NCBI GenBank assembly: GCA_035048485.1
Contig: CM068587.1
Span: 45,817,496 to 45,881,495, forward strand
Source of the DNA: Pteria penguin
Lineage: Eukaryota > Mollusca > Bivalvia > Pterioida > Pteriidae
Direction of reading: 5' to 3'
Length of the DNA: 64,000 nt
A program made the position numbers and the translations under genes. Under the pieces are notes generated by a model. It saw nothing but the letters and a program-made list of their open reading frames with translations, searched no databases and had not been told where the DNA came from. This document shows positions 49,140-61,619 of the stretch, piece by piece (within the stretch, counting starts at the first letter, position 1; each line of letters opens with the position of its first letter).

Positions 49140-50330
49140 TTCCGTATCAAAAACGAAAGCTGTAACTTTTAACCCTGGACTCACTCCTGAAGTTAAGCCT
49201 TTATACGAAATTACAATGTTATATAAGTTTGGTTAGTAGTGGAAAAAATCATTAAAATGTAATTAAATAATTACGACCTACCCGCACAAAGTCGGTAATT
49301 TTTTCTTCACCTGGCATGCTCAGTGTATCAATGACCTAGCCAACTAACACGAGATTAGGAAACTTTCACTAATAACAACAACACTGGTGACGTAGACAAA
49401 GCTATCGGAGATGAGACGTCCTCGATTAAAGACAGAATTCGATAACATCGGGGATGAAAAAAGTGTGTGACGAAACATTTTTAGAACAAGAACAACATAG
49501 AAGTTGCACTAGAGCGATGGGAACAGGGGAGAGTTGTCAATTTACACAAAATACTTCGCACGAGTCTTTAATGTTTACATTTTTCAATGCCACGTCAGCA
49601 CGAGGCCTTGATATTCCATTGTATTGATTACTTGCGTGTTTGTATTATGAAAGCAGTCCGATATTCACTGTCATTAGGTAAGGTAATCTCTTAAAATTAA
49701 CTCTTGATAATAATGTGTAAAGTGGACGACATGAAAGAAACGTAAATGCATTTTGTAAAATTCTTTAAAAGAAATTGTATTAAGAGTCCCTTTTTGGAGC
49801 CCCTCGATCAAATCATGTGGGACTACTAATGTGACATAAAGCTTAAAAATGTTCGTTGTATATAGCCAAATTACTATTGACAGTATTACTAATGACATTT
49901 TTTCTTTTCTTCTATGCATTTAGTATGCGCCTATATATCTTTGAGTTTACAAAGCTAGATAAAACATGTTTTTACGAAGATATACTCAGCGACACACTTT
50001 AGTACCTTGTTTTTATCACGTGATTTTCTGACCCGATCTACTTACGTGTCAAATGTTGTGTAAATGGTGAATGTAACGGACATTTCTCAATTTTTCCGGT
50101 TTATAAAAACGTGTCAATGTCGCCAAAAGAGTTTACTTTCGATGTAGTATAACTTTTTTGTAGTTTGATTGTATGTAATTTCAGATAATTAAATGAAACA
50201 TAACATTCTTGTTATACCAATTTTGACAGCTAATGCAACTTTAAATAGTAGCAGCGCATATAAATGTGGTGCTGAAACGTATTTACAGCGATGTTAAAAG
50301 AATTATATGACGCACAGTGCAATTAAAATC
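49140..50330. other. Non-coding part of the duplication
   Basis: No gene or repeat was recognised. By eye this tract is the same in copy 2 (about 54340-55530). Confidence 0.5.
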
Positions 50331-50334
50331 TAAT

Positions 50335-51060
50335 ATAAAACCCAGTCCTGCCTCAGCGTGAGCTGATGGCGACTCCTTGCAATCGACTCTTGAAGCTGTC
50401 GATGGATGGAGCATTAACAACTTAATTCTGATGAAAGAATTCCAAATCCTGATGCCGCCTGGGAAAAGGGACTCTTGGTAGACTATTTACAACACCACTT
50501 TCTTCGTACCGTATGCAAGGACTCTAAGATTTAGAGTCCTTGCTTACTGTACGAGGAAGGTGATGTTGTTGCCTCTGGGAGAACTTATTGGAACCAGAGC
50601 AGCTTTAATGTCAATCAACTGGTACATAATCGTATTCATCATTGTGGCTTTAGCTTGTGCTCTCAATGTGCTCCTGTAGTAGTCTGAACTGAAACACCAT
50701 GCAGGCAGTCCTCATCTGCGCCATCTCAGTCCAGCTTATAGATGTTCTCCTTTGCGTGTGGGTCCCATGGATACGTTGCTTGCATATATTCTGTCACAGT
50801 CTCTCATACAAATAGTGCTATACATGTACGCTACTCTTCGCGGAGAGTAGCGGCCCTCTCGGCATGAGAGAATGATTTTGTCAGTGCCCGTCTTATCAAT
50901 GTGTTATAGATCTATATGTTGCATCTCAAGAATGCTTATGTTGAGTTCACATTTTTTGATGATCAGATTAATGTGATGGTTCCATTTCAGATTCTCGTGG
51001 ATACCAACCCCAATTAAGGTACTTCGCTGAATCCACTACTTCAAGCTAGGTGTCAGTGGC
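50335..51060 (-). pseudogene. Fossil 3' end of a jockey/CR1-type LINE reverse transcriptase (in copy 1)
   Basis: On the minus strand, broken frames keep YLGVGIHENLKWNHHINLI, WDPHAKENI, MYQLIDI, LVPISSPRGNN and SLFPGGIRIWNSF, in the order seen at the C-terminal end of jockey/CR1-type reverse transcriptases, followed by the usual end of the frame. Stops and frameshifts abound, so it is dead. It ends about 400 bases before the TMEM179 5' flank. Confidence 0.7.
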
Positions 51061-51600
51061 CATAGATGGTGAATGAAAGTTTTAAAAGTAAAAAAATAAA
51101 TAATCTAGAGTGTGAAATACTACTGTTAGTTTAGAGGGAGTATTCATGTTATTTCGCTGAAGCTGTTTAGAAATCCGTGATCCCTATCGAAACTGTGGCC
51201 AAACTTTTCTTGTAAATTTATCTGCCATTAATATTTGTGATATTAACAATGTAAATGAACAATAATGACACTTTTAAGATATTCAGCGAGTTCTATTTCA
51301 TACAATGTTCATTATTATTTATACGTGTAATAATAATAAATACATGTACATATATTTTGATTGTGTATCAACTCCGATATTTCTCGACTTAAGCAGATCC
51401 TTGTTTTATGGAGCACCCTGTTTACAACGAAAACGAAAGTTGGGCGTGAATTTTCTTAGTGAAAAATAGTCAGAACTATAGATTTTAAAAATTGGAATCA
51501 GAGACACAGAAGTGATATCAATAAGCACAAGCTCTATACATAAAAATGATACACTTTCCACATACTCAACGTTTCGTTTCCCTTGTTTTAATAATGATAA

Positions 51601-52061
51601 CTACGGAAGTATGGAAGGGACATGTGGGAAAAAAATTATCTCGTGCGCAGGAGATAGTTATGTTGTGCGCACGACATAAAAAGCCGTGCACTTGAGATAA
51701 AAAGTAGTGCGCACGAGATAATTAGACTTAATCGGCCAATAGCAGTATGTCTCACATAATTACTATGGGATCTCTTGCTTTATCGGAAATCTTACTGAAT
51801 AAATCTGATTTAGAAAGAGTTCCCATTGAAATTAGGAACCAAGGTGCTTTAGCTACATTCCATAATATTGTTGAACTTAGGGGCTGATCCAGGATTTGGA
51901 GTTAACGTGGGAGCGACGTCAGGCAAGAGGTCTGGGGAACACCTAAGTCCCCAGCAGACCTGAAGCTTTGTCCACCCCGGGAAATCACGCAATTTGGCAA
52001 TTTTGGGGCTTAAAATTTCACTTCAATTGACTATCCTCAGTTGGTATTATAAACAAAACAC

Positions 52062-52092
<31 letters not shown>

Positions 52093-52730
52093 TGTGGCAG
52101 ACTTATTATGTGATAATTTACTCGACTTCTCTTTATTTTTCTATTCCATGAATATTACATTGCCTTATTAATCACAGTCTAAGTTCAAAATGAGTCATAA
52201 TCATAAATTCTTTATACTTCAACATTTTTAAAGGGGGTAGGGGGTTAGAAATGGGAAAATCAAGAAAACTGCAAGTGTAAAGCGCGTCCATTTGGGGAGG
52301 GTGAAGTCATGGGGTAGGAAAGGGGACGTAAGGTAGAGGAAAGAGCATGTGTTAGCTTTGTTGACACGGCAGCTGCGATATATCAACTGTGGACGCTCAG
52401 TTGAAGTGAAATTTTAGGCTGTCGGTTTCAGGGGGAAAGGGATTGGAGACGAAGCTTTGGACCTTCTGGGGACCTAGGTGGTCCCCAGACCTCTCGCGTA
52501 ACTTCACCCCACCCTAACTTCAAATCCTGGATTAGTCCCTGATTTCAACAAAATTATGAAATGTAGCTGAAGCACCATGTTTCTTCAACATAATTATCTC
52601 GTGCGCATGACTTTTTATGTCGTGCGCACGACGTTTTATGTCATGTTCATGACATAAATATCTCGTGCCCACGACTAACTAAGTCGTGCGCACGAGATAT
52701 TCTTTTCATGTCCCTTCCATACTTCCGTAG
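51601..52730. mobile_element. 1.13-kb foldback element (in copy 2)
   Basis: Same length and, by eye, the same sequence as 46364-47493, so it was duplicated with its flanks and did not insert on its own. Confidence 0.85.
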
Positions 52731-53538
52731 ATGATGAGTTCGTGTGGGATGAAAAGAATTCAACAATGGCTGTTTAGAAACATATGACAAGGCTTGGGCT
52801 TTGTAACTAATCGGATATCGGCATATTTTAGGCAAATTTGATATTTTATACACAAGACAAGCATTTTCAAATACTTTTCATATATCAATTTCAAGTCGTA
52901 ATAAAAAAGAGCTTGACATTGATATACATCGTTTTCATAAGAGTACACCATTCTCCTGTTTTATTGACACAATTATGTTTTTCCATGATTAATCATTTAA
53001 AATCTTGATCCTATTATAACAATTAGATAAGTGCGAAAGGTATGGAAAGTATGAAATACAACTTTACGTACAAAATGTCGTAAAGTTTGGTTACATTTGA
53101 TTTCAATCCTGGACCACCCCCCCCCCCACCCCCCACTGCCTTGTATATCTAAAAGTCTTTAAACAGCTTCTTTTATTAAAATACATTTAGATGAAATGAT
53201 GATGTCATCATGTTGCCTTTCATTGATATGAATGTTGTCAGTTGGCTCGTCCAAGTTGAAAAGTGAGCTAAAATGTTTTCATAAGTAGGTTGTTGGCCTT
53301 GCGTTTTGGGTCATAGTAGGTGATACAAATCTAAAGACATAATAGCCGTTATTTTCGCCAAATTCTTATTTTTTGCATTTTTCAAAATAGCAAGCGATGT
53401 TTCGATAATGCACGTGTACATCTGTATTGTTTATACAGCTTAAACTCTGACCCGGAAGTATATGTACATGCGGAAATGAGATTTCGATAAGGCTTATTAT
53501 GGATCTTTTCCGTATATTAGTTTCATATCTCGTTAGAT

Positions 53539-53809
53539 TGATTGACTGATTTTTGTTTAACGTCACACCACGAATATTTCACGTATTTGGTGACGGCATC
53601 TGCCTGATGCGGGGCATACAAATTTTGACCTTTGCAACGGACCTACCCGAAGCAGTGAGGGATCTTTAACGTGCCATGCATACCACGACACGGGGCCTCG
53701 GGTTTTACTGTTTCATCCGAAAGACAGGACAACGGCATGACCCGAGCGGGACTCGAACCCCGGCCTCCCGATCAGGAGGCCAGCGCGATACCACTAGGCC
53801 ACGCCGGCT
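53539..53809 (-). mobile_element. SINE family B, full length (in copy 2)
   Basis: Orthologous to 48315-48585, with a few base changes near the head. Target duplication at 53523-53538 and 53810-53825. Confidence 0.9.
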
Positions 53810-55530
53810 TCATCTTTCGTTAGATACCCCACATTTGATGCACTTTAAAGATATGTCCTAAACAAATTACCTGTATCAGAGTATATACATGTGAATATGT
53901 TTATGTCTTTGTCTGTGTTGATCAGAGACTTATAGATCTATTTTTATCTGTATTTAATAGTCAAATGTTCAAGTTTTTTCTTTTCATGTTAGTGCGTATT
54001 TTAATTCTTTTATATTCAGAATTTTATTTCTATTCAGATACCAATACATTTGTACACTGGTTACTTCAATGTCTATAAATACAATACTATTTACAGTACC
54101 CCTACCCGCCCCATTGTTTTTTGACGTTTTCAGTTGTCGGGATGGTTTATAGTTTAAACAGTATTTATTGATTAGAATGCATAGGAAATGTTTACAAACA
54201 ACAAAAGATCAGGATTGGGCAACAAGAAAATTCTTATATAAAGCCCTCTCTCTGTCGGGATAGGCACCCCAGATCTATATGATTTTTTTTTTCTTTTTAG
54301 TAATCTTTAACGAGTATTTTAAAGTTGCACTAGCTGTCATTTTCCGTATCAAAAACGAAAGCTGTAACTTTTAACCCTGGACTCACTCCTGAAGTTAAGC
54401 CTTTATACGAAATTACAATGTTATATAAGTTTGGTTAGTAGTGGAAAAAATCATTAAAATGTAATTAAATAATTACGACCTACCCGCACAAAGTCGGTAA
54501 TTTTTTCTTCACCTGGCATGCTCAGTGTATCAATGACCTAGCCAACTAACACGAGATTAGGAAACTTTCACTAATAACAACAACACTGGTGACGTAGACA
54601 AAGCTATCGGAGATGAGACGTCCTCGATTAAAGACAGAATTCGATAACATCGGGGATGAAAAAAGTGTGTGACGAAACATTTTTAGAACAAGAACAACAT
54701 AGAAGTTGCACTAGAGCGATGGGAACAGGGGAGAGTTGTCAATTTACACAAAATACTTCGCACGAGTCTTTAATGTTTACATTTTTCAATGCCACGTCAG
54801 CACGAGGCCTTGATATTCCATTGTATTGATTACTTGCGTGTTTGTATTATGAAAGCAGTCCGATATTCACTGTCATTAGGTAAGGTAATCTCTTAAAATT
54901 AACTCTTGATAATAATGTGTAAAGTGGACGACATGAAAGAAACGTAAATGCATTTTGTAAAATTCTTTAAAAGAAATTGTATTAAGAGTCCCTTTTTGGA
55001 GCCCCTCGATCAAATCATGTGGGACTACTAATGTGACATAAAGCTTAAAAATGTTCGTTGTATATAGCCAAATTACTATTGACAGTATTACTAATGACAT
55101 TTTTTCTTTTCTTCTATGCATTTAGTATGCGCCTATATATCTTTGAGTTTACAAAGCTAGATAAAACATGTTTTTACGAAGATATACTCAGCGACACACT
55201 TTAGTACCTTGTTTTTATCACGTGATTTTCTGACCCGATCTACTTACGTGTCAAATGTTGTGTAAATGGTGAATGTAACGGACATTTCTCAATTTTTCCG
55301 GTTTATAAAAACGTGTCAATGTCGCCAAAAGAGTTTACTTTCGATGTAGTATAACTTTTTTGTAGTTTGATTGTATGTAATTTCAGATAATTAAATGAAA
55401 CATAACATTCTTGTTATACCAATTTTGACAGCTAATGCAACTTTAAATAGTAGCAGCGCATATAAATGTGGTGCTGAAACGTATTTACAGCGATGTTAAA
55501 AGAATTATATGACGCACAGTGCAATTAAAA

Positions 55531-56252
55531 TCTAATATAAAACCCAGTCCTGCCTCAGCGTGAGCTGATGGCGACTCCTTGCAATCGACTCTTGAAGCTG
55601 TCGATGGATGGAGCATTAACAACTTAATTCTGATGAAAGAATTCCAAATCCTGATGCCGCCTGGGAAAAGGGACTCTTGGTAGACTATTTACAACACCAC
55701 TTTCTTCGTACCGTATGCAAGGACTCTAAGATTTAGAGTCCTTGCTTACTGTACGAGGAAGGTGATGTTGTTGCCTCTGGGAGAACTTACTGGAACCAGA
55801 GCAGCTTGAATGTCAATCAACTGGTGCATAATCGTATACATCATTGTGGCTTTAGCTTGTTCTCTCAATGTGCTCCTGTAGTAGTCTGAAATGAAACACC
55901 ATGCAGACAGTCCTCACCTGCGCCATCTCAGTCCAGCTTATAGATGTTCTCCTTTGCATGTGGGTCCCATAGATACGTTGCTTGCATATATTTTGTCACA
56001 GTCTCTCATACAGATGGTGCTATACATGTACGCGGAGAGTAGCGGCCCTCTCGGCATGAGAGAATGATTTTGTCAGTGCCCGTCTTATCAATGTGTTATA
56101 GACCTATATGTTGCATCTCAAGAATGCTGATGTTGAGTTCACCTTTTTTGATGATCAGATTAATGTGATGGATCCATTTCAGATTCTCGTGGATACCAAC
56201 CCCAATTAAGGTACTTCGCTGAATCCACTACTTCAAGCTAGGTGTCAGTGGC
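55531..56252 (-). pseudogene. Fossil LINE reverse transcriptase end (in copy 2)
   Basis: Same fossil as 50335-51060. It lacks ten bases found in copy 1 near 50833 and differs at many positions in its middle part. Confidence 0.7.
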
Positions 56253-56655
56253 CATAGATGGTGAATGAAAGTTTTAAAAGTAAAAAAATAAATAATCTAG
56301 AGTGTGAAATACTACTGTTAGTTTAGAGGGAGTATTCATGTTATTTCGCTGAAGCTGTTTAGAAATCCGTGATCCCTATCGAAACTGTGGCCAAACTTTT
56401 CTTGTAAATTTATCTGCCATTAATATTTGTGATATTAACAATGTAAATGAACAATAATGACACTTTTAAGATATTCAGCGAGTTCTATTTCATACAATGT
56501 TCATTATTATTTATACGTGTAATAATAATAAATACATGTACATATATTTTGATTGTGTATCAACTCCGATATTTCTCGACTTAAGCAGATCCTTGTTTTA
56601 TGGAGCACCCTGTTTACAACGAAAACGAAAGTTGGGCGTGAATTTTCTTGTGAAA

Positions 56656-59600
56656 ATGGGCATTGGAAACATTATAGTTTTATGTCAAGTCATAGCTTTC
56701 CTAGTGTCTTTTATTCTTTCATTTTTCGTTTTCATTCCCATGTCCATTAACTATGGAGAATTTAGTGGAAATTGTCTGCTTGGCGCTTCAGGCACATGGA
56801 CAACAAATGGAACTGTCATTCCACTGTTAACAGACATTTCCTGGGGAGCAAGTAGTGATTGTGGATTTATTGTATTTATTGGTGTTGTAGCCATGTTGCT
56901 GTCAATACTGTACGTTATTGTGGAATCGGTCTATTTATTTAAAGATACTGACAGGTGAAATATATTTATGTAGATCTTGATATAAAATTGAAAGAATTTA
57001 TTACATAATTTTTGTTTGTAAACAAGCTAGCTTACGTAAACCCCTCATAAGTGATGCAATATTCAACATATTGAAGGCTATCACTCAACCAATAGAAGTA
57101 GAAATTTATAGGTCAAGGCTTTTGGCTTGATGGTATAACATGTATCCACACAGCAGCAAATAGTCTATTTCATTTGTTATTTATTACATTTATGTGTAGC
57201 CATACTATTGAAGTACTGAAAGAAGAGCTACAGTGGATAATATATAGATTATATATTAATAATGTAGCTGCAGAATTTTTGTCTATTCCCAAATTTCATA
57301 TCTTATTTTCTTTCCTTGCACATGTATAAATTATCATCTTAAAGATCTTTTCCTTACTATTTCAGCTCCTGGTTGGCTTCCTTTATTACCTGCATTGCCT
57401 GTTTGATAGTGTGTCTGATGCTGTTTGCAGCAGCTTTGATCATAGATTCAGGATTCAAAAATTTCTGCAACTTCCTCATTAAACCTCCATCAGAGATCCA
57501 CAAGTATGAAAATGTTCAGAATTTTTCATTTTTATTAACTAAACTGTGTATGAGTAACAAAGGAAATTTGTAAACTTGTTGAAAATTGTCTTTCATTTAT
57601 AACTAGGCGTGCTTGGTGCAAAGATAAGGCCACACCTGGTTTTTTCCTTGTTAGCTATCAGCTTTGAATTAAGAAATCTATACCCACCTATCAGGAAAAA
57701 AAAACAAACAAACCTCTGAATTATTAACGTTAGAAAGGATACAGAGTATGCAGTAAATTAACTTTTTGCAGCTCAGCCAAGGGTTTTCTTTATGATTTTA
57801 TAAAAAAAATTAAATAATTATTACTTATATATAAATACAGGTATACTTAGAAAAGTGGGGTGTGTCCCCTCCATTTTGATATAGGGAGAGATAGGACTGT
57901 ACCCCTTTGTCATATTCCCCTGACCTTAATATGCTGAAATTGTTCAACACAAGCACTACATTTATACCTCAACCATTGCATGTGGGCCTAATGTGGGTGT
58001 AGTAGGATTTTAACCCACACCTTTCTGATTTGAACCAGGCCCACTGAAATGCAACTTTTGTTTTAAAGTCACTGTAAATGGTAAGCTAATGAACCAGCAC
58101 TACGTCTGGTCTGTTTTTTTATCAGTTGAAATGACTATGTTATGTTATGCTTTAGGTACAAATACAATGAGTTTCAATTACAAGATCCTGGTTAAAGCTT
58201 GGGTTTGAATTTTTAAACTTCAGCACAGTATAAACACAAAACTATTGATGTGTTATTACTTTGCATTTTAGCTATTGCATATGAATTGTAACAACAACAT
58301 TGTTACCAAGTACATTTATTTGTTCACTTTACCAAAAAAACCCACTTCGCCTTACATCCTTTTTATATCAGTTATTGCCTCTTTTTTATGTTGTCTATAA
58401 TAATAAACTGTGATGAAAATAGGGCACCGCTAACGGGTGCATGATACGCCTGCATCATGTTATAATGTGGTCTACAAGCCACACCCTTTCATATGACACC
58501 ATCAAAAGTTTTGTTCCCCCTTTGGTTAAGGAGGAGAAGCCCGGACAAGCTTTTCCGACCCCACCTATTTTCCCCCACCCCAGGGACCTGACCCCCAACT
58601 TTGAAACCCACATGCACAACTACAAGCCACATCCTTTCATATGACACCATCAAAAGTTTTGTTCCCCCTTTAGTTATGGAGTAGAAGCCCGGAAAACCTT
58701 TCCAACCCGCCCATTTTCCCCCACCCCCAGGGCCTGACCCCAACTTTGAAACCCCACATGCACAACTACAAGCCACATCCTTTCATATGACACCATCAAA
58801 AGTTTTGTTCCCCTTTAGTTAAGGAGGAGAAGCCCGGACAAGCTTTTTGGACCCCGCCAAATTTCCCCCACCCCAGGGGCCTGACCCCAACTTTGGAACC
58901 CACATGCACAACTACAAGCCACACCCTTTCATATGACACCATCAAAATATTTGTTATCCCTTTAGTTATGGAGGAGAAGCCCGGACAAGGATGGATGGAC
59001 GGACGGACAGCGGTATAGCATAATATGCCCACATTTTTAAATGCAGGCATATAAAAAAAATAAGTAAATTAATAACAATCTGTGTTTGTGAAACACTAAT
59101 GGCCCCTGTGGCACGAAAGTCCAAAAAGTTGTTTTCAGCATGAAGGTCATTGTCAAGGTCAAAAGGTCATTGAACTTAGTGTCATTTGGAAGGGCTTCAT
59201 TAGTTGAGTACATATGTCACATATGAAGTCTCTATCCCTCACGGTTCAAAAGTTATGATTAAGGTTAAAGTTGACAACAGACAGACAAACAGACAGGACA
59301 AAAACAATATGCCCCAATCTATTGATCTAGGGGTATTAAAAGTGTACATAAACATACGTATTGATTACTTTGCTAACCATGTAAATACACTCATGCTAAT
59401 GTATTTTAGATGTGATGATGCAGCATATATTTCCTTCATTAAAGACAATAATATCTACAGTAATAATTTTTACACAGAATTCAGCATGGTACAGGTTTGT
59501 GTTCTTGTTCATAGTACTTAGTCACAAGTGAGCAAATCTTTTTCTTCTTCATTGATTACTGATTGAAAGCATCAGGCCCCCAGTTATAAAAAATTCATAA

Positions 59601-60152
59601 ATCCTAAGCCCCGAGAGCAATCTCAAGAAGTTTTATACTGAAAAGACATAAGTTGTCGAAATGCACATCTGGTACACAAAATTATAATGTATATTTGCTC
59701 TGTTAAACATTTATTATGATACCATACTTTAATTCGTTATAACTTTTATTCAGAAAAATAGCTCTAACATGATCGTGATTGAAAGTCATGTAGCTAATAT
59801 CAATATCTAGGTGACTGTGGACCAAAGGTCAAAACTCTGTCTTCAGTGCCTTTTTTATGAGTATGGTGCATGCATGCTAGAAAAAAACAAAGGACCAAAT
59901 AAAGAACCTTGTACAAACCTCACTTATATATTGTTTATACAAGATGAATTTAACATATTTCATTAATAATTTCTTCTTTCATTTTCTTAGTTTGGAGCTT
60001 GGACGCTGTGGATATGCTGGGTTTTTCTGTCTGTAATTGCAATATACAAAGTTTACCGCTACCACAAACGTGAGGCTTTCCTTACCAGTATGAACCGAGA
60101 ACGACAGCGTCTTCTTCAGAAAGTAGGACATAAGGGGCCTACAGTTATGTGA
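56656..60152 (+). CDS. TMEM179: TMEM179-like four-helix membrane protein, four exons, 227 residues
   Basis: Exons 56656-56954, 57366-57503, 59410-59494 and 59991-60152 (stop TGA 60150-60152) join in phases 2, 2 and 0. Four hydrophobic segments are seen: about residues 5-29, 70-93, 103-127 and 176-196. The order matches TMEM179: a first helix followed by FSGNCLL (family 'F.GRCLL'), a cysteine before helix 2, KNFCNFLI after helix 3, then a short 'S-F-Y--F-MVQFGAW' block before helix 4 and a charged tail (HKREAFLTSMNRERQRLL). Human TMEM179 is about 233 residues. The ATG at 56656 was chosen because an upstream frame extension has no Met near the first helix and because the segmental duplication ends just before it. 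The molecular function is not known. The gene looks intact; its 5' flank exists twice. Confidence 0.9.
58455..58995 (+). repeat. Tandem repeat, about 146 bp unit, about 3.6 copies
   Basis: CACCATCAAAAGTTTTGTTC occurs at about 58497, 58646 and 58790, with a variant at about 58937. The block is framed by 'gggtgcatgatacgcctgcat' and 'tgcccacatttttaaatgcaggcat', so it is probably the inside of one dispersed element with ends pairing around GCCTGCAT. It lies in the TMEM179 intron 57504-59409. Confidence 0.85.
59085..59340 (+). repeat. Dispersed repeat family D1, copy 5
   Basis: Starts GTGTTTGTGAAACACTAATG, has 'gaaggtcattgtcaaggtcaaaagg' and CAACAGACAGAC, and ends ATGCCCCAATCTATTG. It ends about 70 bases before TMEM179 exon 3. 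Confidence 0.8.
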
Positions 60153-61000
60153 TTGTAAGATTCATGTCATATTGTAACACTTTCATATGAGAATATCTAA
60201 AGTATATACAGATGTTCAAAATTTGTATGGAATTAGTAATATGGTCAGCTTTAAGTCTAGGGTAGTTGGCATTACTTTCTGCTGCCACTTATATGTTTAA
60301 AGGATATAGAGTTATTCATATTTTTTCTTCAGTCTTTGTTCTTTCACTCTAATTTATGTTAGATTGTTATGGTGGACAAACATTTTTGCCATATAAATGT
60401 ATTTCTAGTTACTTTTCAACTCCCCAAATTTTGTTATATTGATATGATTATTCATATCCTTGGTTTATAAATGTTAAGTATTAGTATTCTATGAACTGAA
60501 TGGTTTTACTGCATGGTCTAAGTAGGCATATTGAATAGTACTAGACATACCAATGGCAACGTTCAATGAATACCACTTTTTTTTGGGAGGGGGGGTTGTT
60601 AGGGGTTAAAGTTCTGGGTTGTGCCATGGTTTCAGCCAAAGTATAATGATTTATCTTGAATGTCATTGCATAATTAGAATAATCCATAGGAAGACTTATA
60701 TAGTAATACTAATAGGAAAACCTTTCATAGTTCTGAAACTTTATATTTATCAATCATAGTTCATTATAAAACGTATACTAATATCTATACCGACTTATTG
60801 ACCTTCTTTATTTGTTTGATTCCACCTGTTTGAAAATCATGGTCTCCTGGTGTTTGGTTTGCCTTTCATCAACTAAAATATAAACATCATATATTTTATT
60901 TTCTTTTTCATTTCATAATAATCTTGGTAACTACTCTAATAAAAAAAGTTGTATCATACTGAAACCAAATATTTGTTGAAGCTTTTGTTCAGGCTTTTGA

Positions 61001-61006
61001 AATAAA
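61001..61006 (+). terminator. Candidate TMEM179 polyadenylation signal
   Basis: AATAAA about 850 bases past the stop codon. Other AATAAA-like words follow, so the 3' UTR could be longer. Confidence 0.4.
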
Positions 61007-61429
61007 AGAAAGGGAAATTTGTACTCACCATACTTCTGTATTCAAGTTCTTTTCTTCTGAACCAAGGTCAACGTTCGGGAGAACAACTTTAAATGTAATA
61101 GGCATACATTCAAAAGTGTTAAAGTTATTTCATTCGGAATTAATATTTGTCATCTGTAACCTTGATTTTAAGCATAAAGCAGCTTCATCATTGATAGATT
61201 TTATACCAAAAGAAAAATATGAAATTAAATTGGTGCTGTATCACTTGTTTAACAATATTATAATATTATGGTAGGAATGAAATAAATTTCTCTCACCTAA
61301 ATCTTAAGTATGATTAATTAAATATTGTTAACTGTAGTACCTACTATGGTTGTGTTGTTTCACACAGGTCTCATTATTTATACTATCAAACCTGTGTATA
61401 AAGGGCACTTAAGAGAAGATTTAAAAGTG

Positions 61430-61615
61430 ACATTTATAGAGATGACCTCTGTACAGAGGTGACCTTTCTACAGAGGTGACCATTGTACAGAGGTTACCTT
61501 TATTCAGATGTGACCTTTATACAGATGTGACTTTCATACAGAAGTGACTTTTATACAAAGGTGACCTCTATAGAGATTTGACCTTTATACAGAGGTGACC
61601 TTTATACGAGAATTT
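61430..61615. repeat. Minisatellite, about 18 bp unit, ten copies
   Basis: Units of CAGAGGTGACCTTTATA with point changes. Confidence 0.9.
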
Positions 61616-61619
61616 AGCT

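Larger units (their letters stand above)
46241..51457. repeat. Tandem segmental duplication, copy 1 (5.2 kb)
   Basis: It aligns with 51478-56649 over its whole length at an offset of 5,237 falling to 5,192 bases, as indels shorten copy 2. It contains a foldback element, a SINE-B, a LINE fossil and the TMEM179 5' flank. It ends six bases short of where the TMEM179 start codon would be. Long tracts look identical, while about 48.46-49.13 kb and 50.57-51.02 kb differ at several percent. Confidence 0.95.
51478..56649. repeat. Tandem segmental duplication, copy 2 (5.17 kb)
   Basis: Direct repeat of 46241-51457. Its right end runs into the intact TMEM179 exon 1, so this copy sits at the original right flank. 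Confidence 0.95.

Noticed and set aside
47410..55121. Pairs of identical open frames (near 47.4 and 52.6, 48.1 and 53.4, 49.7 and 54.9 kb) that could suggest a gene family
   Set aside because: They are pairs only because of the segmental duplication. They lack coding character and cross the foldback element or SINE.
58489..59050. Minus-strand open frames with repeated FDGVI and MVSYERMWLVVVHVG words
   Set aside because: They are translations of the 146-bp tandem repeat in a TMEM179 intron.
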